A stretch of 64,000 nucleotides of DNA. Source: RDXT01 sp033762375 (lineage in GTDB: Bacteria; Bacteroidota; Bacteroidia; J057). The notes under the pieces are model-generated. The model worked only from the letters and a program-made list of their open reading frames with translations, was not told the DNA's origin and did no database searches. The stretch spans positions 62,001 through 126,000 of the forward strand of contig JANRLQ010000002.1 in the NCBI GenBank assembly GCA_033762375.1. Reading direction: 5' to 3'. Of the stretch, positions 7,746 to 16,571 are shown piece after piece (the stretch's first letter is position 1; the number at the start of each line of letters is the position of its first letter). Made by a program: the position numbers and the translations under genes.

Positions 7746-10700
7746 CTACTTCCTTCCGTTAGAGTAAATGTGAGGAATGATTACATTGTCCAAGTAAGCC
7801 ATTCCTTGCAGGATAAAGGGAGAGGCTACATAGTCAAACTTATCATCTCCCGACTTGGTTGCTTTCTGAGCTTGTACAAAATCAGGAGTATTCTGTATGT
7901 AATTAGTGAACCTCATGCCTGAGTCAGTAGCTTTTTCGATTAGTGAATCAACTTCATCCCCAAAAAGCCCATAAATTTGTGCCGTTTTATAGAATAGTTT
8001 CAGGAACTCCTTGAGCACTGGAAACTCTTTGGGAACCTTAAATTTGTTGCCAAGCTCGAGTAAATGCCGCGTGTTGAGTAAATGATCGGCCGTCAGTGTT
8101 TTCCCTTCGAAGATATAACCCTCTTCTCCCAGGATATCACTTACCCTGCTATCCGTATTCATGTCCACCTTAAGATATGTATTGCTGGAAAGGCCTAAAG
8201 AAACTTCGTTTTTCTGGTACGAGCGGCTGGACTTAAACTCATAAGCAAGCAATTTATCGGGTGTGAATTTACGAAGTCCATAAGCAAAACAAGCTTTATA
8301 ATATTGATCAGCTGTGTCTTGCTTGGGATATCGGAACCAATCATACAGTTTCCCTCCATTGCCATAAAAGCTAAAGTCAACTTCATCTACATGCGAATAT
8401 TTAGAATCTTTAAGCAGTTGCGCAACAAGTTGACCTGCATAGAATATGGTAAGACCTGAAACATAGGCTGCAATGGTAAATAGCCCTTTAGGTTCCTTCG
8501 GATCAATATCACCTCTCGTTGTTACTGGAGACCAAAGGGCGGCATACAGATCTGCTTCCTTATTGGTATTATTTTTTCGATCTGCCTCGGCCAGACGATC
8601 AAAGAGGATGTTCATTAGGTATCCTGCTGTCTCAGCATTGATATCTTCAATTCCGTATATGTGAATTTGGTTTCGTTCACAAAAGAGTTTTAGTATTTGC
8701 TGAATGCTGTTAGAATATCGAGCAACCTCGCTCAATTTGTTGGCAGCCACTTTTACGGAACTCTGCTTCAGGAGTTTGTATTGTTTACTCCTGTCTCCCT
8801 CTTCATTATTTCCTATGATCAGAACGTCTGTGGTAGAGCCGCCCATATCAAACCCAATGGCAAGCGAATGCTGCCGCGGGTTAATACCTCCTTTGTCGCT
8901 TAGCGCAAACAGACAGACTGCTTCGCTTTCGGTCAGAGCCGAAAATGACATATCTGATATCTGAGGTGCCCTTTCAATGTTGCCATATAGGCTAACACCA
9001 ACACCACCACTGTATGGCGATACTTTTGTTTTATTGGTTCCTATTTGAACTACCTGAGCTGCTGCGACTTTTTCCCATGTGTCTGCAAAAGAAGTGATGA
9101 TGCTGTGGTTCCAAGTCATAGCTAAAGGATAAGACCATACGAGTTGATCTGCGTAGAAGCCCTTTTGGAATAACTCGGCACAAATTTTAAGCCAAAGGGT
9201 TTTTAGATAAGCGGTTTTACTATTACGACTGTCCACTTCCCCTTGCCACTTCATGTTGTATTTAATAATCTCTGCCGCTACACCCGTGTTATTATCAAAT
9301 TCAACCTGAAGTTCTGATGCTGTAGTTTTACGCACAGAAATATTTTTCTCAAATACTGGTATGCCGCCAGCAACTTCATCAAACGATTTCATATCTACGT
9401 TTATGCGTAGCCTGTTATGCACCGCTACCATGCTTCGTACAATGCCAAACGGTTCTTCATTCTGAAAGAAAAACAGCTCATCCGGCTTAGCCGTAGAAAC
9501 ATGATTCATACGGCCTTCATCCGTCCCACAAAGAAACAGGCGGCGGTTTTTGAACTGAAGCAATTCAGCGGTTGCATTGTTGGGCGCAAAAGAGACACAG
9601 GTGTTTGTACTTCCAAAATCAATTCCGATTCTAGCAGGAGTGAAGTTTTGCGTGGAAGCTACTTTGATACCCCTGGCTATCATATAACCCATTGTTTGCT
9701 CGTCAAGTCGCAGCTCTGCCCCAAGGAAAGGCTGCTCTGACTCGTATATCTCATATCTTACAGATTCCTGATTAATTAAAGACTCAGGTGTTTTGACAAT
9801 AAGTGAAGCAGTACCTTCTCTTTCAACAAGAGGGAACAATGATAATTTCACTTTGAGATTATGAATCAGTTCAGAATAAAAATAGTATTTTTTCCAGTTC
9901 TCTGACTTAAAATTGGGCCATAAAATTGCTACTTTATGACTGAGTTTTTCTTCATGAATAGCATATGTTCGCTCTATCACTTTTACAAGTTTACCATCAA
10001 TTGTAAGATGAAGAATCAGCTTAAGTCGATCTTCCTCCCATTCTGCATCCAAATTATGCTGCCATGTTGTTTTTTTGTTTTTTAACAGAAATTCTTCTAA
10101 ATTTTCCCCAAACAAAGAAAGTCCTTCCGCTGTAATCGGAGGTACAAAATATCGTATTCTGTCTCTATAAGGAATTTCAATAAGGTGAACACCTATTTTT
10201 TCAATTTCTTCTCTCGGATCCATCAGCACTTCTACTACTTCGTTAGTAGCAGGAAGAAGGAGTTTGGATGGTGCTATTTTTTGATGACCCTCCTTGTCTG
10301 TAGGGGTTGTTACAAACGTAGTGCCTTGAGCGAGGTAACCGATCTCAGTAGTAGTATTAAGCAACGTATCATAAGGCGAGGCAAAAACACTAAAGTCTGA
10401 AAGTAATGCCCGCATATTTTTTACACGAGGCTCAATTTCTTCCCGCCAGCTTACGATAAATTTGTAAAGACCCTGATTTTTTAGTCCTGTTTTGGCTTGA
10501 AACGATGGAAAACGACGTTCGATATTAAGCAAATATAAATATACCTGATGTAATTGACGATCGCCGATATTTAAAGGCCGAAAAAGACCTTCATTAAAGA
10601 AGTCAAATCGACTCCAGTTTGTATTTGGGTTAGTAAACACAAGTGAATGCGGAGAGGCTGCACCTATTGTCTCATTAGCAAACCTTATTAGATCAATAAA

Positions 10701-11201
10701 GGGGACGGCCTTGCCTTCTTCATCTCTTTTTTCTGAATCTATTGTCCATAAATCTCTTTCCTCGAATAACATATTCCCAAGCGCACCCAAAAAACCAAAA
10801 ACATTTGTAGTGCTACGCTTATCCTTTCCGTCTTCGTAACTCAAATAAACTCGTTTTACTGTAATACGGTCTTTATAAATTGCTAAACAGGCAATCAATG
10901 CTTTCCACTCTTCTTTAATATCCCGAAAATATTGAAATACTCCCGTAAGAGCGGGCTTATCAATCTCTTCTTGAGTATCATACGTAAAGGCATATTTAAA
11001 GATCAATGCACGAGCCAATGGGTTAGGGATACCCGAAATTATCCGGCTCACTACATGCGGATCGTTTCCTAAAGCTGGGAGTTCAAGGGTTTGCATCAAT
11101 TGCTGCATATCCGACTCAGCAAGCAGGTTCCACTGCTTCTGACTACGGGGAGATAACCCCTCACGGGTTTTAATGGTCAAAGATGTAGGCGTACCTGGCA
11201 T
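7746..11201 (-). CDS. giant actin/Hsp70-fold (ASKHA) ATPase-like protein, 1151 aa
   Basis: The C-terminal half carries ASKHA motifs: phosphate-1 IGIDFGSTNTCV at 526-537, phosphate-2 IGFDMGGSTTDVLI at 782-795 and an adenosine-type glycine loop FSFYGNGGKLYDW at about 943-955. Acidic and Gly residues expected for ATP binding are kept, so it should bind nucleotide. The first ~520 residues are an unrecognised extension, apparently alpha/beta, with no signal or TM, so the protein is cytoplasmic. Relatives in databases are usually named acetate and sugar kinases/Hsc70/actin family protein. It sits between the tubulin-like gene (20 bases upstream) and the TM/LRR gene. It is probably the main motor or switch of the operon. 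Confidence 0.8.
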   Translation of the reverse strand: MPGTPTSLTIKTREGLSPRSQKQWNLLAESDMQQLMQTLELPALGNDPHVVSRIISGIPNPLARALIFKYAFTYDTQEEIDKPALTGVFQYFRDIKEEWKALIACLAIYKDRITVKRVYLSYEDGKDKRSTTNVFGFLGALGNMLFEERDLWTIDSEKRDEEGKAVPFIDLIRFANETIGAASPHSLVFTNPNTNWSRFDFFNEGLFRPLNIGDRQLHQVYLYLLNIERRFPSFQAKTGLKNQGLYKFIVSWREEIEPRVKNMRALLSDFSVFASPYDTLLNTTTEIGYLAQGTTFVTTPTDKEGHQKIAPSKLLLPATNEVVEVLMDPREEIEKIGVHLIEIPYRDRIRYFVPPITAEGLSLFGENLEEFLLKNKKTTWQHNLDAEWEEDRLKLILHLTIDGKLVKVIERTYAIHEEKLSHKVAILWPNFKSENWKKYYFYSELIHNLKVKLSLFPLVEREGTASLIVKTPESLINQESVRYEIYESEQPFLGAELRLDEQTMGYMIARGIKVASTQNFTPARIGIDFGSTNTCVSFAPNNATAELLQFKNRRLFLCGTDEGRMNHVSTAKPDELFFFQNEEPFGIVRSMVAVHNRLRINVDMKSFDEVAGGIPVFEKNISVRKTTASELQVEFDNNTGVAAEIIKYNMKWQGEVDSRNSKTAYLKTLWLKICAELFQKGFYADQLVWSYPLAMTWNHSIITSFADTWEKVAAAQVVQIGTNKTKVSPYSGGVGVSLYGNIERAPQISDMSFSALTESEAVCLFALSDKGGINPRQHSLAIGFDMGGSTTDVLIIGNNEEGDRSKQYKLLKQSSVKVAANKLSEVARYSNSIQQILKLFCERNQIHIYGIEDINAETAGYLMNILFDRLAEADRKNNTNKEADLYAALWSPVTTRGDIDPKEPKGLFTIAAYVSGLTIFYAGQLVAQLLKDSKYSHVDEVDFSFYGNGGKLYDWFRYPKQDTADQYYKACFAYGLRKFTPDKLLAYEFKSSRSYQKNEVSLGLSSNTYLKVDMNTDSRVSDILGEEGYIFEGKTLTADHLLNTRHLLELGNKFKVPKEFPVLKEFLKLFYKTAQIYGLFGDEVDSLIEKATDSGMRFTNYIQNTPDFVQAQKATKSGDDKFDYVASPFILQGMAYLDNVIIPHIYSNGRK

Positions 11202-11221
11202 GGTGCAAAAAATAAGAAAGT

Positions 11222-12844
11222 TTATTCGAAGTTGTAGGCTTTGTGCAAGGTAATATAAAGGTGTTTAAGAATGCGCTCTTTAGGATTAGTAATACGATCT
11301 AATAAAGCTCGTTCATCTTTATAGGTTTTTACAAAGAGGTCTTTGAAATGATCAAAAGCATCCGAGTAGTCCGGACTTTTTCTCCAAGGAAGCTTAATAC
11401 CTTTTACAGGCCGCTGGAAGCTAAATTTCCTTTCTTCACTCTTGTAGATACTTCCCCAGTTAAATGTTTTGATCTTGCTAGAATCAAACGCGAATGCCTC
11501 AAATAGAAACGCATCATACTGTGCAGACTTTTGAAGCTCAAACAGCCAACCGGGAACAAATGAATCGCTTATCGAGAAGGCAAATCGCTTTAAAAAATCT
11601 TCCAGTGGTTTTATATCTCGTTCACTGAGACTGCTGTAGTACCCGTCAATACTTTCATTAACATTACTAAGGAAATGCGACAGATCCCCTTTGAAACTGT
11701 TGCTATTCAGCAAAAAAGCAAAGCCAAATAAAGTACCTAAACGCGCCTCGAAAAGTGTCTCGCGGGTTCCGTCCGAAAAATCTCCAAAAGTAAAATCAAA
11801 GTATTGATCTATGCGATTTGCGCTCCGGTAATACTTCGTGTGACTCCCACGGGCTTCTGTAGCAATTGAAGGTCGTTCAAAAAAATTGATCGCAGCAAAT
11901 GCCGACAACAATTCTGTAGGATGAGATGGATTTTCCTGGGCCATACCTCCAGTAAGCGTTTTACCTGCTTCTTCTTTATGAAAATTAGTGGCATTTATTG
12001 GCCAGCCAATATGGTATAGATATTGGAAATTTTTGCTGATTGCAGGATCATCGTGATAATAAATAAGTGCGGTCTGGCTATTGAGTCCAAAAAATGCACT
12101 ATCTGCGATTATTTTTTCCCGTTTTTTCTGGGTGTCATCAACATTAAATCGGAAATAGCTAGATAGCAAAGTCCCCCCGAACTCAACATCTTTATCGATG
12201 GGTTGAGGGTCTTCAAACAACATCATTGCATCTTTTATAAATTTAGGGATAACTGGTAAAGAGGATGCCCCTGTACCGCCAAAAATTGATCCTGTAATAA
12301 AAATTCGAGCATCTGTTTCTCCTCGCAACTCCTTTAAAAATCGCACCAGTTTTCCTACCTGATCTTTAGGAGGAAGATCAATCTGTTTTTTTACCTCATC
12401 AATCAGTTCATGATAGATTAAAAGTGACCCCATATGGGTTTGTCCTCTGTAACCATGGGTAAGATCTAAACGCTGAACGTCTTCCGAAAAAAGCAAATCT
12501 GCCAACTCTTTCTCCACCGTCCCAGGTCTAATGCCTGCTTTATCACTCAGTGTTATAAGGCCCTCTTTCTGGGACAACTCTGTGTTATATTTATAGTAGT
12601 TTATCCTCGCTGTAAAATATCCATCTTTACGGGCAGGAGCCTGCTCACGCTCATAGGTTCTGATAGCAATATAGCGACTAATCAGCTGATCCAAGCGATT
12701 CAAATTCCCATTCTGATGGTCTGTATCTATGGCAAGGAGATGCACTTCTTTCTCATCCATCATGCCAATGGCACACAGATGAATAAAGGATTCGAGACAA
12801 CGCATCCCAGTTCCCCCTATACCGATAAGAAATAATTTAGACAT
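11222..12844 (-). CDS. tubulin/FtsZ-like GTPase family protein (Tubulin_2-like)
   Basis: The 540-aa protein starts MSKLFLIGIGGTGMRCLESF, a glycine-rich nucleotide loop at the N-terminus like FtsZ T1. At residues 185-194 it has GSIFGGTGASS, matching the FtsZ/tubulin signature GGGTGS/T-G (T4 loop). LLAIDTD at ~36-42 corresponds to the T2-like strand. This layout fits the 'tubulin-like' (Tubulin_2) proteins distantly related to FtsZ. No TM or signal is seen, so it should be cytoplasmic. GTP binding and polymerisation are predicted from the fold, not shown. It is 3 bases after the small TM gene and 20 before the giant ASKHA gene. Pairing an actin-fold with a tubulin-fold protein in one operon is unusual. 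Confidence 0.8.
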   Translation of the reverse strand: MSKLFLIGIGGTGMRCLESFIHLCAIGMMDEKEVHLLAIDTDHQNGNLNRLDQLISRYIAIRTYEREQAPARKDGYFTARINYYKYNTELSQKEGLITLSDKAGIRPGTVEKELADLLFSEDVQRLDLTHGYRGQTHMGSLLIYHELIDEVKKQIDLPPKDQVGKLVRFLKELRGETDARIFITGSIFGGTGASSLPVIPKFIKDAMMLFEDPQPIDKDVEFGGTLLSSYFRFNVDDTQKKREKIIADSAFFGLNSQTALIYYHDDPAISKNFQYLYHIGWPINATNFHKEEAGKTLTGGMAQENPSHPTELLSAFAAINFFERPSIATEARGSHTKYYRSANRIDQYFDFTFGDFSDGTRETLFEARLGTLFGFAFLLNSNSFKGDLSHFLSNVNESIDGYYSSLSERDIKPLEDFLKRFAFSISDSFVPGWLFELQKSAQYDAFLFEAFAFDSSKIKTFNWGSIYKSEERKFSFQRPVKGIKLPWRKSPDYSDAFDHFKDLFVKTYKDERALLDRITNPKERILKHLYITLHKAYNFE

Positions 12845-12847
12845 AAG

Positions 12848-13276
12848 TTAGATTGTTTTTTTTCTGGTTAGTGTAGCCCATTTACCTTTCCCTAAAAGAC
12901 TTGATCCTAATCCTCCAACGTAATAAATAAACAAAAAAAGTCCTAAGGATTGAAAATTGATCGACCCATATCTACTAAGTAGAGGTCCAAGTGGTTTAAT
13001 ATAGCTTGGAACCACAAAGCTAGTAAATAAGGCTAAAATAATAAGAGCAATTATCCCTATGGCTACAAAAATACGCCTACGTTTTACATGTTCTTTCGGG
13101 CTGGCTCCTCCTTCGTTCTTGACATTACTTACAAGCAGAAAGGCCACTAGAAGAGATATGGCAGAAGCAACTCCCGCTAAGGCCCACAGGCCCGGCGCGA
13201 AAGCGTCTATCTCATTGGTCTTATCCATTTGGAAACTACCACTGCCGAAAATAATTGACCAAACCGTCTTTCCCAT
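12848..13276 (-). CDS. small membrane protein with three TM segments
   Basis: The 142-aa product has three hydrophobic helices at about residues 28-50, 68-90 and 107-127. A basic loop (HVKRRR) lies between the first and second, and the tail ends Lys/Arg-rich, suggesting cytoplasmic termini near that face. No family is recognised. Its gene is packed between the vWA lipoprotein (15 bases upstream) and the tubulin-like gene (3 bases downstream), so a membrane anchor for the tubulin-like filament is a reasonable guess. Confidence 0.6.
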   Translation of the reverse strand: MGKTVWSIIFGSGSFQMDKTNEIDAFAPGLWALAGVASAISLLVAFLLVSNVKNEGGASPKEHVKRRRIFVAIGIIALIILALFTSFVVPSYIKPLGPLLSRYGSINFQSLGLFLFIYYVGGLGSSLLGKGKWATLTRKKTI

Positions 13277-13291
13277 ATAAAAATATTAGAG

Positions 13292-14653
13292 TTATTGGAA
13301 GTGTAGGTAAAATGTATATAGAGGCTTGTTAGGTTTTTCAAAATATACCTCAGCCATAGCCTCCTCTATACTGTTACATAATGCCGGTACAACAAAGGCT
13401 TGGCTACCTCCACTTTGCCAAGTAAGCCAATTCCTTTGATCTTCCGATAGTTTAAAATTAGAATAGATGGGATACAACTCAATTTTTATCCAATCCCCCT
13501 GAGGGATAGCACTTAATCCGTCCATTTTGGATTTAAATACAATTTTTACTTCCCCATTTTCAAGCAGCAATGCTTTCCATATGTCAGCAGTCGTCTCTAA
13601 CGGCAGCAACTCTTGATCTGCTTGAGTAGTATCTCCAATTGATCTAAGTCTGTTCCGCTCTTGTATAACATCAGTTACTTCTTGTGCTTTTAACTCCAAG
13701 CCTAAGACACTTAGGCCGCTTATGGAGTTTTTAATCTTTATGCCATCTAGAAGCATGCTGTCTTCTGAAGTCATGGCATACTCCTTTAAGGATTGAGCAT
13801 AAATTGTATAACTTTCAAAATCTATCCCTGCACAGTAGTTAAGCGGTTCCGTATAATTGGGAGCATCTTCAAACCCTTTGCCTTCGTGCGTTGTAATGAT
13901 AATTAATCCTGATGTAGAAAATGACACATGATGCATATCGGTTCTATCGAAAGAAAGCATTCTCTTATAAATCGCATTGTCATTATCAACCCAAGATAAA
14001 GGAGTAAAAACTGCAAAATACAGATGCTTAGTTTTATTATCCTGCTGGAAGTTGACGATGAAAAAATCGATTTGATTTCCAGCAGTTATCCACTTATGAA
14101 AATAAGGCTTAGCCCATGCACTAAATTCTATAGAAGTCTGCACAGATAATTTTTCCGATGGGGTGATGACAACTTGGCGTTGCCCCGCATCTAACTCAAA
14201 ATCAGATATTAATACCGATTGTTCATAAGGATGCTCAACTATAAGTTCAAGTGCTTGATCCAGCAGCGATCTACTTTCATTATAACTAGCAATAGCAGCT
14301 AGTTCATTTTCTTGAGAATTGATGTCAATAGGCTTCGGCTTTGTTTCTCCTACTCGATAATATTGACATGAATTACCTTTCAGAATATTTTGTATATGGT
14401 ACATTACGTCTATAGCTTCAGCAATTGGCTTATGCATGCTTCCAGAGTAATCAATCAAAATATTAGTATCATTAGCTCTAGCTGACTCCCCGTGAGTATC
14501 ATTAGCAATAAAAGTGTTGTGAAGACCTAAAAGCGTATTGCAATCTACATCAGAAAAACTTGGCCTACATGAAGTCAGACAAATAAGTGAATAAGTAAAA
14601 GCCAGTATTAAGTGGGCAGGAACCCTGTATATTGTCAGATTTGTAGTGATCAT
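13292..14653 (-). CDS. von Willebrand factor A domain lipoprotein
   Basis: The ATG at 14653 gives a lipoprotein signal ending LTSC (Cys29); the longer frame adds 35 unlikely residues overlapping the promoter. Residues ~64-230 begin a vWA-like domain: ILIDYSGSM carries the metal-ion site DxSxS at Asp68, Ser70 and Ser72, and SVLISDFELD resembles the later MIDAS strand. The remaining ~200 residues are unrecognised, strand-rich. vWA domains bind partner proteins through a metal ion. As first gene of the operon it probably presents a binding surface in the periplasm or at the outer membrane. It is preceded by a good TAnnTTTG promoter. Confidence 0.75.
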   Translation of the reverse strand: MITTNLTIYRVPAHLILAFTYSLICLTSCRPSFSDVDCNTLLGLHNTFIANDTHGESARANDTNILIDYSGSMHKPIAEAIDVMYHIQNILKGNSCQYYRVGETKPKPIDINSQENELAAIASYNESRSLLDQALELIVEHPYEQSVLISDFELDAGQRQVVITPSEKLSVQTSIEFSAWAKPYFHKWITAGNQIDFFIVNFQQDNKTKHLYFAVFTPLSWVDNDNAIYKRMLSFDRTDMHHVSFSTSGLIIITTHEGKGFEDAPNYTEPLNYCAGIDFESYTIYAQSLKEYAMTSEDSMLLDGIKIKNSISGLSVLGLELKAQEVTDVIQERNRLRSIGDTTQADQELLPLETTADIWKALLLENGEVKIVFKSKMDGLSAIPQGDWIKIELYPIYSNFKLSEDQRNWLTWQSGGSQAFVVPALCNSIEEAMAEVYFEKPNKPLYTFYLHFQ

Positions 14654-14716
14654 TCTATACAGTAGGTTAATGAGAACAATAAACTGACTAATGCACATAA
14701 TGTACACCCTTTGCTG

Positions 14717-14746
14717 CAAATATAATACACGAAACCACAATTGCAA
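14717..14746 (-). promoter_or_regulatory. candidate promoter of the nine-gene operon
   Basis: On the minus strand the sequence TATATTTG (14724-14717) matches the Bacteroidota -7 consensus TAnnTTTG exactly. A TTG at 14746-14744 lies 19 bases upstream, in place for the -33 element. Predicted transcription start is about 57 bases before the vWA start codon at 14653. The intergenic stretch 14654-14898 is otherwise AT-rich, with no other feature seen. Confidence 0.5.
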
Positions 14747-14898
14747 CGATAAGTTCAAAATTTTTCCTTTTGCGAAAAATATGTCTTACTCTAAGTAGTG
14801 TGAGGAAGGCAGTAACAACCATATTTAGTATGTATTATCTTGATTATTAGTCAGATAACGGTAGGCTCAAAGATTCGGGAATATTTTGTAAGTAACGC

Positions 14899-15444
14899 TC
14901 ACCAAAAAAATTCCTCACTCCCCCCCCTCCCCCACCACACCAACACCCCCCCAACGAGCAGCGTCACCCCCACAAACCCACCCAGCCCGATCAGCTCCAG
15001 GGAGCTGAAGGCGCTCAGGTCGCGGTAGGTCCAGGCCAGGAAGAGGAAATACAACCCAAAGGGAACGGCCATGAGTTGCCGGGTACGGCGGAGGAATTGT
15101 ACGAGCCGCTGTTGGTGGGCGAGGTAGGCGCGGAGGTCGGTGCCGGGGTCGGGGCGGTGCCGGAACAGCAGGTACTGGGTGATATGCCGGAGGGTGGTAA
15201 GGGCGGCAAGGAAGGTCAGGGCGGCAAATACGGCATTGCCCTTCAGCCAGGCGACGGCTGCGAAGGCCAGGGCAAACAGCCCTATCGTGATGGCACCGGC
15301 CAGGGCTTTGGCGGGGCTTTCCTCCCGCTCCAGTTGGCGGAGGCGGGCTTTGAGCTGGGGGGTCAGGGTGTCAGGGGCCGCAGGGACGTCCTGCTGCTGC
15401 CACTGGGCCTGGAGGCGGTCGAGGGGGTCTGTAGGAGGATTCAT
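14899..15444 (-). CDS. membrane protein, probable anti-sigma partner
   Basis: The 181-aa product has a soluble N-terminal ~45 residues (LxxxxR-rich helix) followed by four hydrophobic segments near 45-65, 68-85, 122-138 and 148-170. Its ATG overlaps the sigma factor stop (ATGA), the usual arrangement for an ECF sigma factor and its membrane regulator. I see no zinc-binding anti-sigma motif, so the role is inferred from coupling. The sharp composition change from GC-rich to AT-rich DNA begins just past its stop codon, which lies in a poly-C-rich tract. Confidence 0.6.
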   Translation of the reverse strand: MNPPTDPLDRLQAQWQQQDVPAAPDTLTPQLKARLRQLEREESPAKALAGAITIGLFALAFAAVAWLKGNAVFAALTFLAALTTLRHITQYLLFRHRPDPGTDLRAYLAHQQRLVQFLRRTRQLMAVPFGLYFLFLAWTYRDLSAFSSLELIGLGGFVGVTLLVGGVLVWWGRGGSEEFFW

Positions 15445-15947
15445 GGCGTCAGGGTTTCTTTGAGGCGGGTGCGGATGCGGGTGAGGCGTACGCCTACATA
15501 GTTGACGGTCAGGCCGGTGACATCGGCCATTTCTTCGTAGCTCAGCCCTTCGAGCAGGAGCAGGAGCAGGGTTTGATCTATGGATTTGAACGTTTGGGCC
15601 AGGGTTTTGACCTGGTCGAGCAGGGCTGCCTGGTCCAGGCTGGCGGTTATATCAGCGGTATCGGCTACCTGCGCAGCGGCCTCCAGGGCAGTGGGGGGAA
15701 GGTTCTTTTTGCGGCGGATGCTCAGGCAGGTATTCAGCGCGACACGATACACCCAGGTGCTGAGTTTGGACTCGCCCCTGAACCCCGGCAGGGCCCGCCA
15801 GAGCTGAACGGCGACCTCCTGGATCAGGTCCTCCGCATCTTCAGGCCGGGCCGCGTAATACCGCGCCAGGCGCACCACGATCCCGCGATGTGCCTGCCAC
15901 AGCTCATTAAACGCAGCCTCCGGTACAGGGGTAGCATGTCGGCTCAT
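15441..15947 (-). CDS. ECF-type RNA polymerase sigma factor
   Basis: This 168-aa protein has the two ECF regions. Region 2 lies near residues 15-80 (FNELWQAHRGIVVRLARYY, EDAEDLIQEV, STWVYRVALN). Region 4 is near 115-165 (LLLEGLSYEEMADVTGL, then VNYVGVRLTRIRTRLKE as the -35 recognition helix). There is no region 1.1 or 3. It would direct RNA polymerase to a small regulon, probably held inactive by the overlapping downstream membrane protein. The signal is unknown. The next gene upstream on this strand, the secreted M4 protease, is 624 bases away and ends in its own terminator, so the sigma factor is a separate transcription unit. Confidence 0.9.
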   Translation of the reverse strand: MSRHATPVPEAAFNELWQAHRGIVVRLARYYAARPEDAEDLIQEVAVQLWRALPGFRGESKLSTWVYRVALNTCLSIRRKKNLPPTALEAAAQVADTADITASLDQAALLDQVKTLAQTFKSIDQTLLLLLLEGLSYEEMADVTGLTVNYVGVRLTRIRTRLKETLTP

Positions 15948-16494
15948 ATTACGGGGTTAGTTGCGCACAGGCGGGAGTTTCTTACGCCTGATTGGGTATT
16001 TTCAGGAAAAAAATCACACTACTATACGTTTTTAGAGATGAGCGGCAGCGGAAATAGTATGTAGTACCCGCTCCCCCCTCCGTGTATCTCCATTGCTTCC
16101 TGTCCTTCACACAGAGGTACGGAGGAACGGAGGAACGGAGCCTCACAGAGAGCAGACAGGAACTCCATATAGCTCCACCCTCTCCCTGCTTCACACGGAG
16201 ATACAGAGGCACAGTGCTGTATCCCCTGTAAACCTCCGGGTAGCTCCGTACCTCCCTGTCTCTGTGAAATACCTCACCCTTTCCGCAGGAAATACGCAGC
16301 CACTGCTGCCTTGCTGCACACAACAACCTTGTGCTTTCACTATTTTTCAAACATGTATAGTAGTATGAAAAAAAATACCGCCTACGTACACAGGCAGGCC
16401 CGGCACCACCATCCCCGCATGAGCGGGATGAGCAGGCAGGGGCCCGCGATACTGTCCACACAAGGTTTTTCCCGCAAAAGCCCCTGCCAGGGAC
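15948..16494. other. intergenic stretch with dispersed short repeats, no gene supported
   Basis: No convincing coding frame is seen. The stretch is dominated by related CACAGAG/TACGGAGG-type repeats (annotated separately) up to ~16270, followed by a Gly/Pro-biased spacer. Open frames on both strands have repeat-derived, Cys/Arg-rich translations without family resemblance. Confidence 0.5.
16077..16268. repeat. cluster of related ~20-bp repeats in both orientations
   Basis: Two direct copies of the pattern TTCACAC-R-GAG-R-TAC-R-GAGG occur at 16106-16125 and 16190-16209. Inverted relatives lie at 16077-16090 and 16244-16268 (CTCCGTACCTCCCTGTC and flank). Facing copies could fold into hairpins. 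This resembles non-coding dispersed repeat debris; copy number elsewhere in the genome cannot be judged here. Confidence 0.5.
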
Positions 16495-16526
16495 CAAAAA
16501 ACCGCACCAGATGCCTCCGGTGCGGT
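16495..16526 (-). terminator. rho-independent terminator of M4 protease gene
   Basis: ACCGCACC (16501-16508) pairs perfectly with GGTGCGGT (16519-16526). On the minus strand the hairpin is followed by a run of T. It lies 46 bases after the protease stop codon. Confidence 0.75.
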
Positions 16527-16571
16527 CAGGTATTTGTCATGGCTTCATCGGCGCAGCCGACGATCCTGGCC

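Noticed and set aside
1..14900. Prophage or contractile-tail origin of the left operon
   Set aside because: No integrase, capsid, portal, sheath, baseplate or lysis genes are seen; the fold content does not match tail modules.
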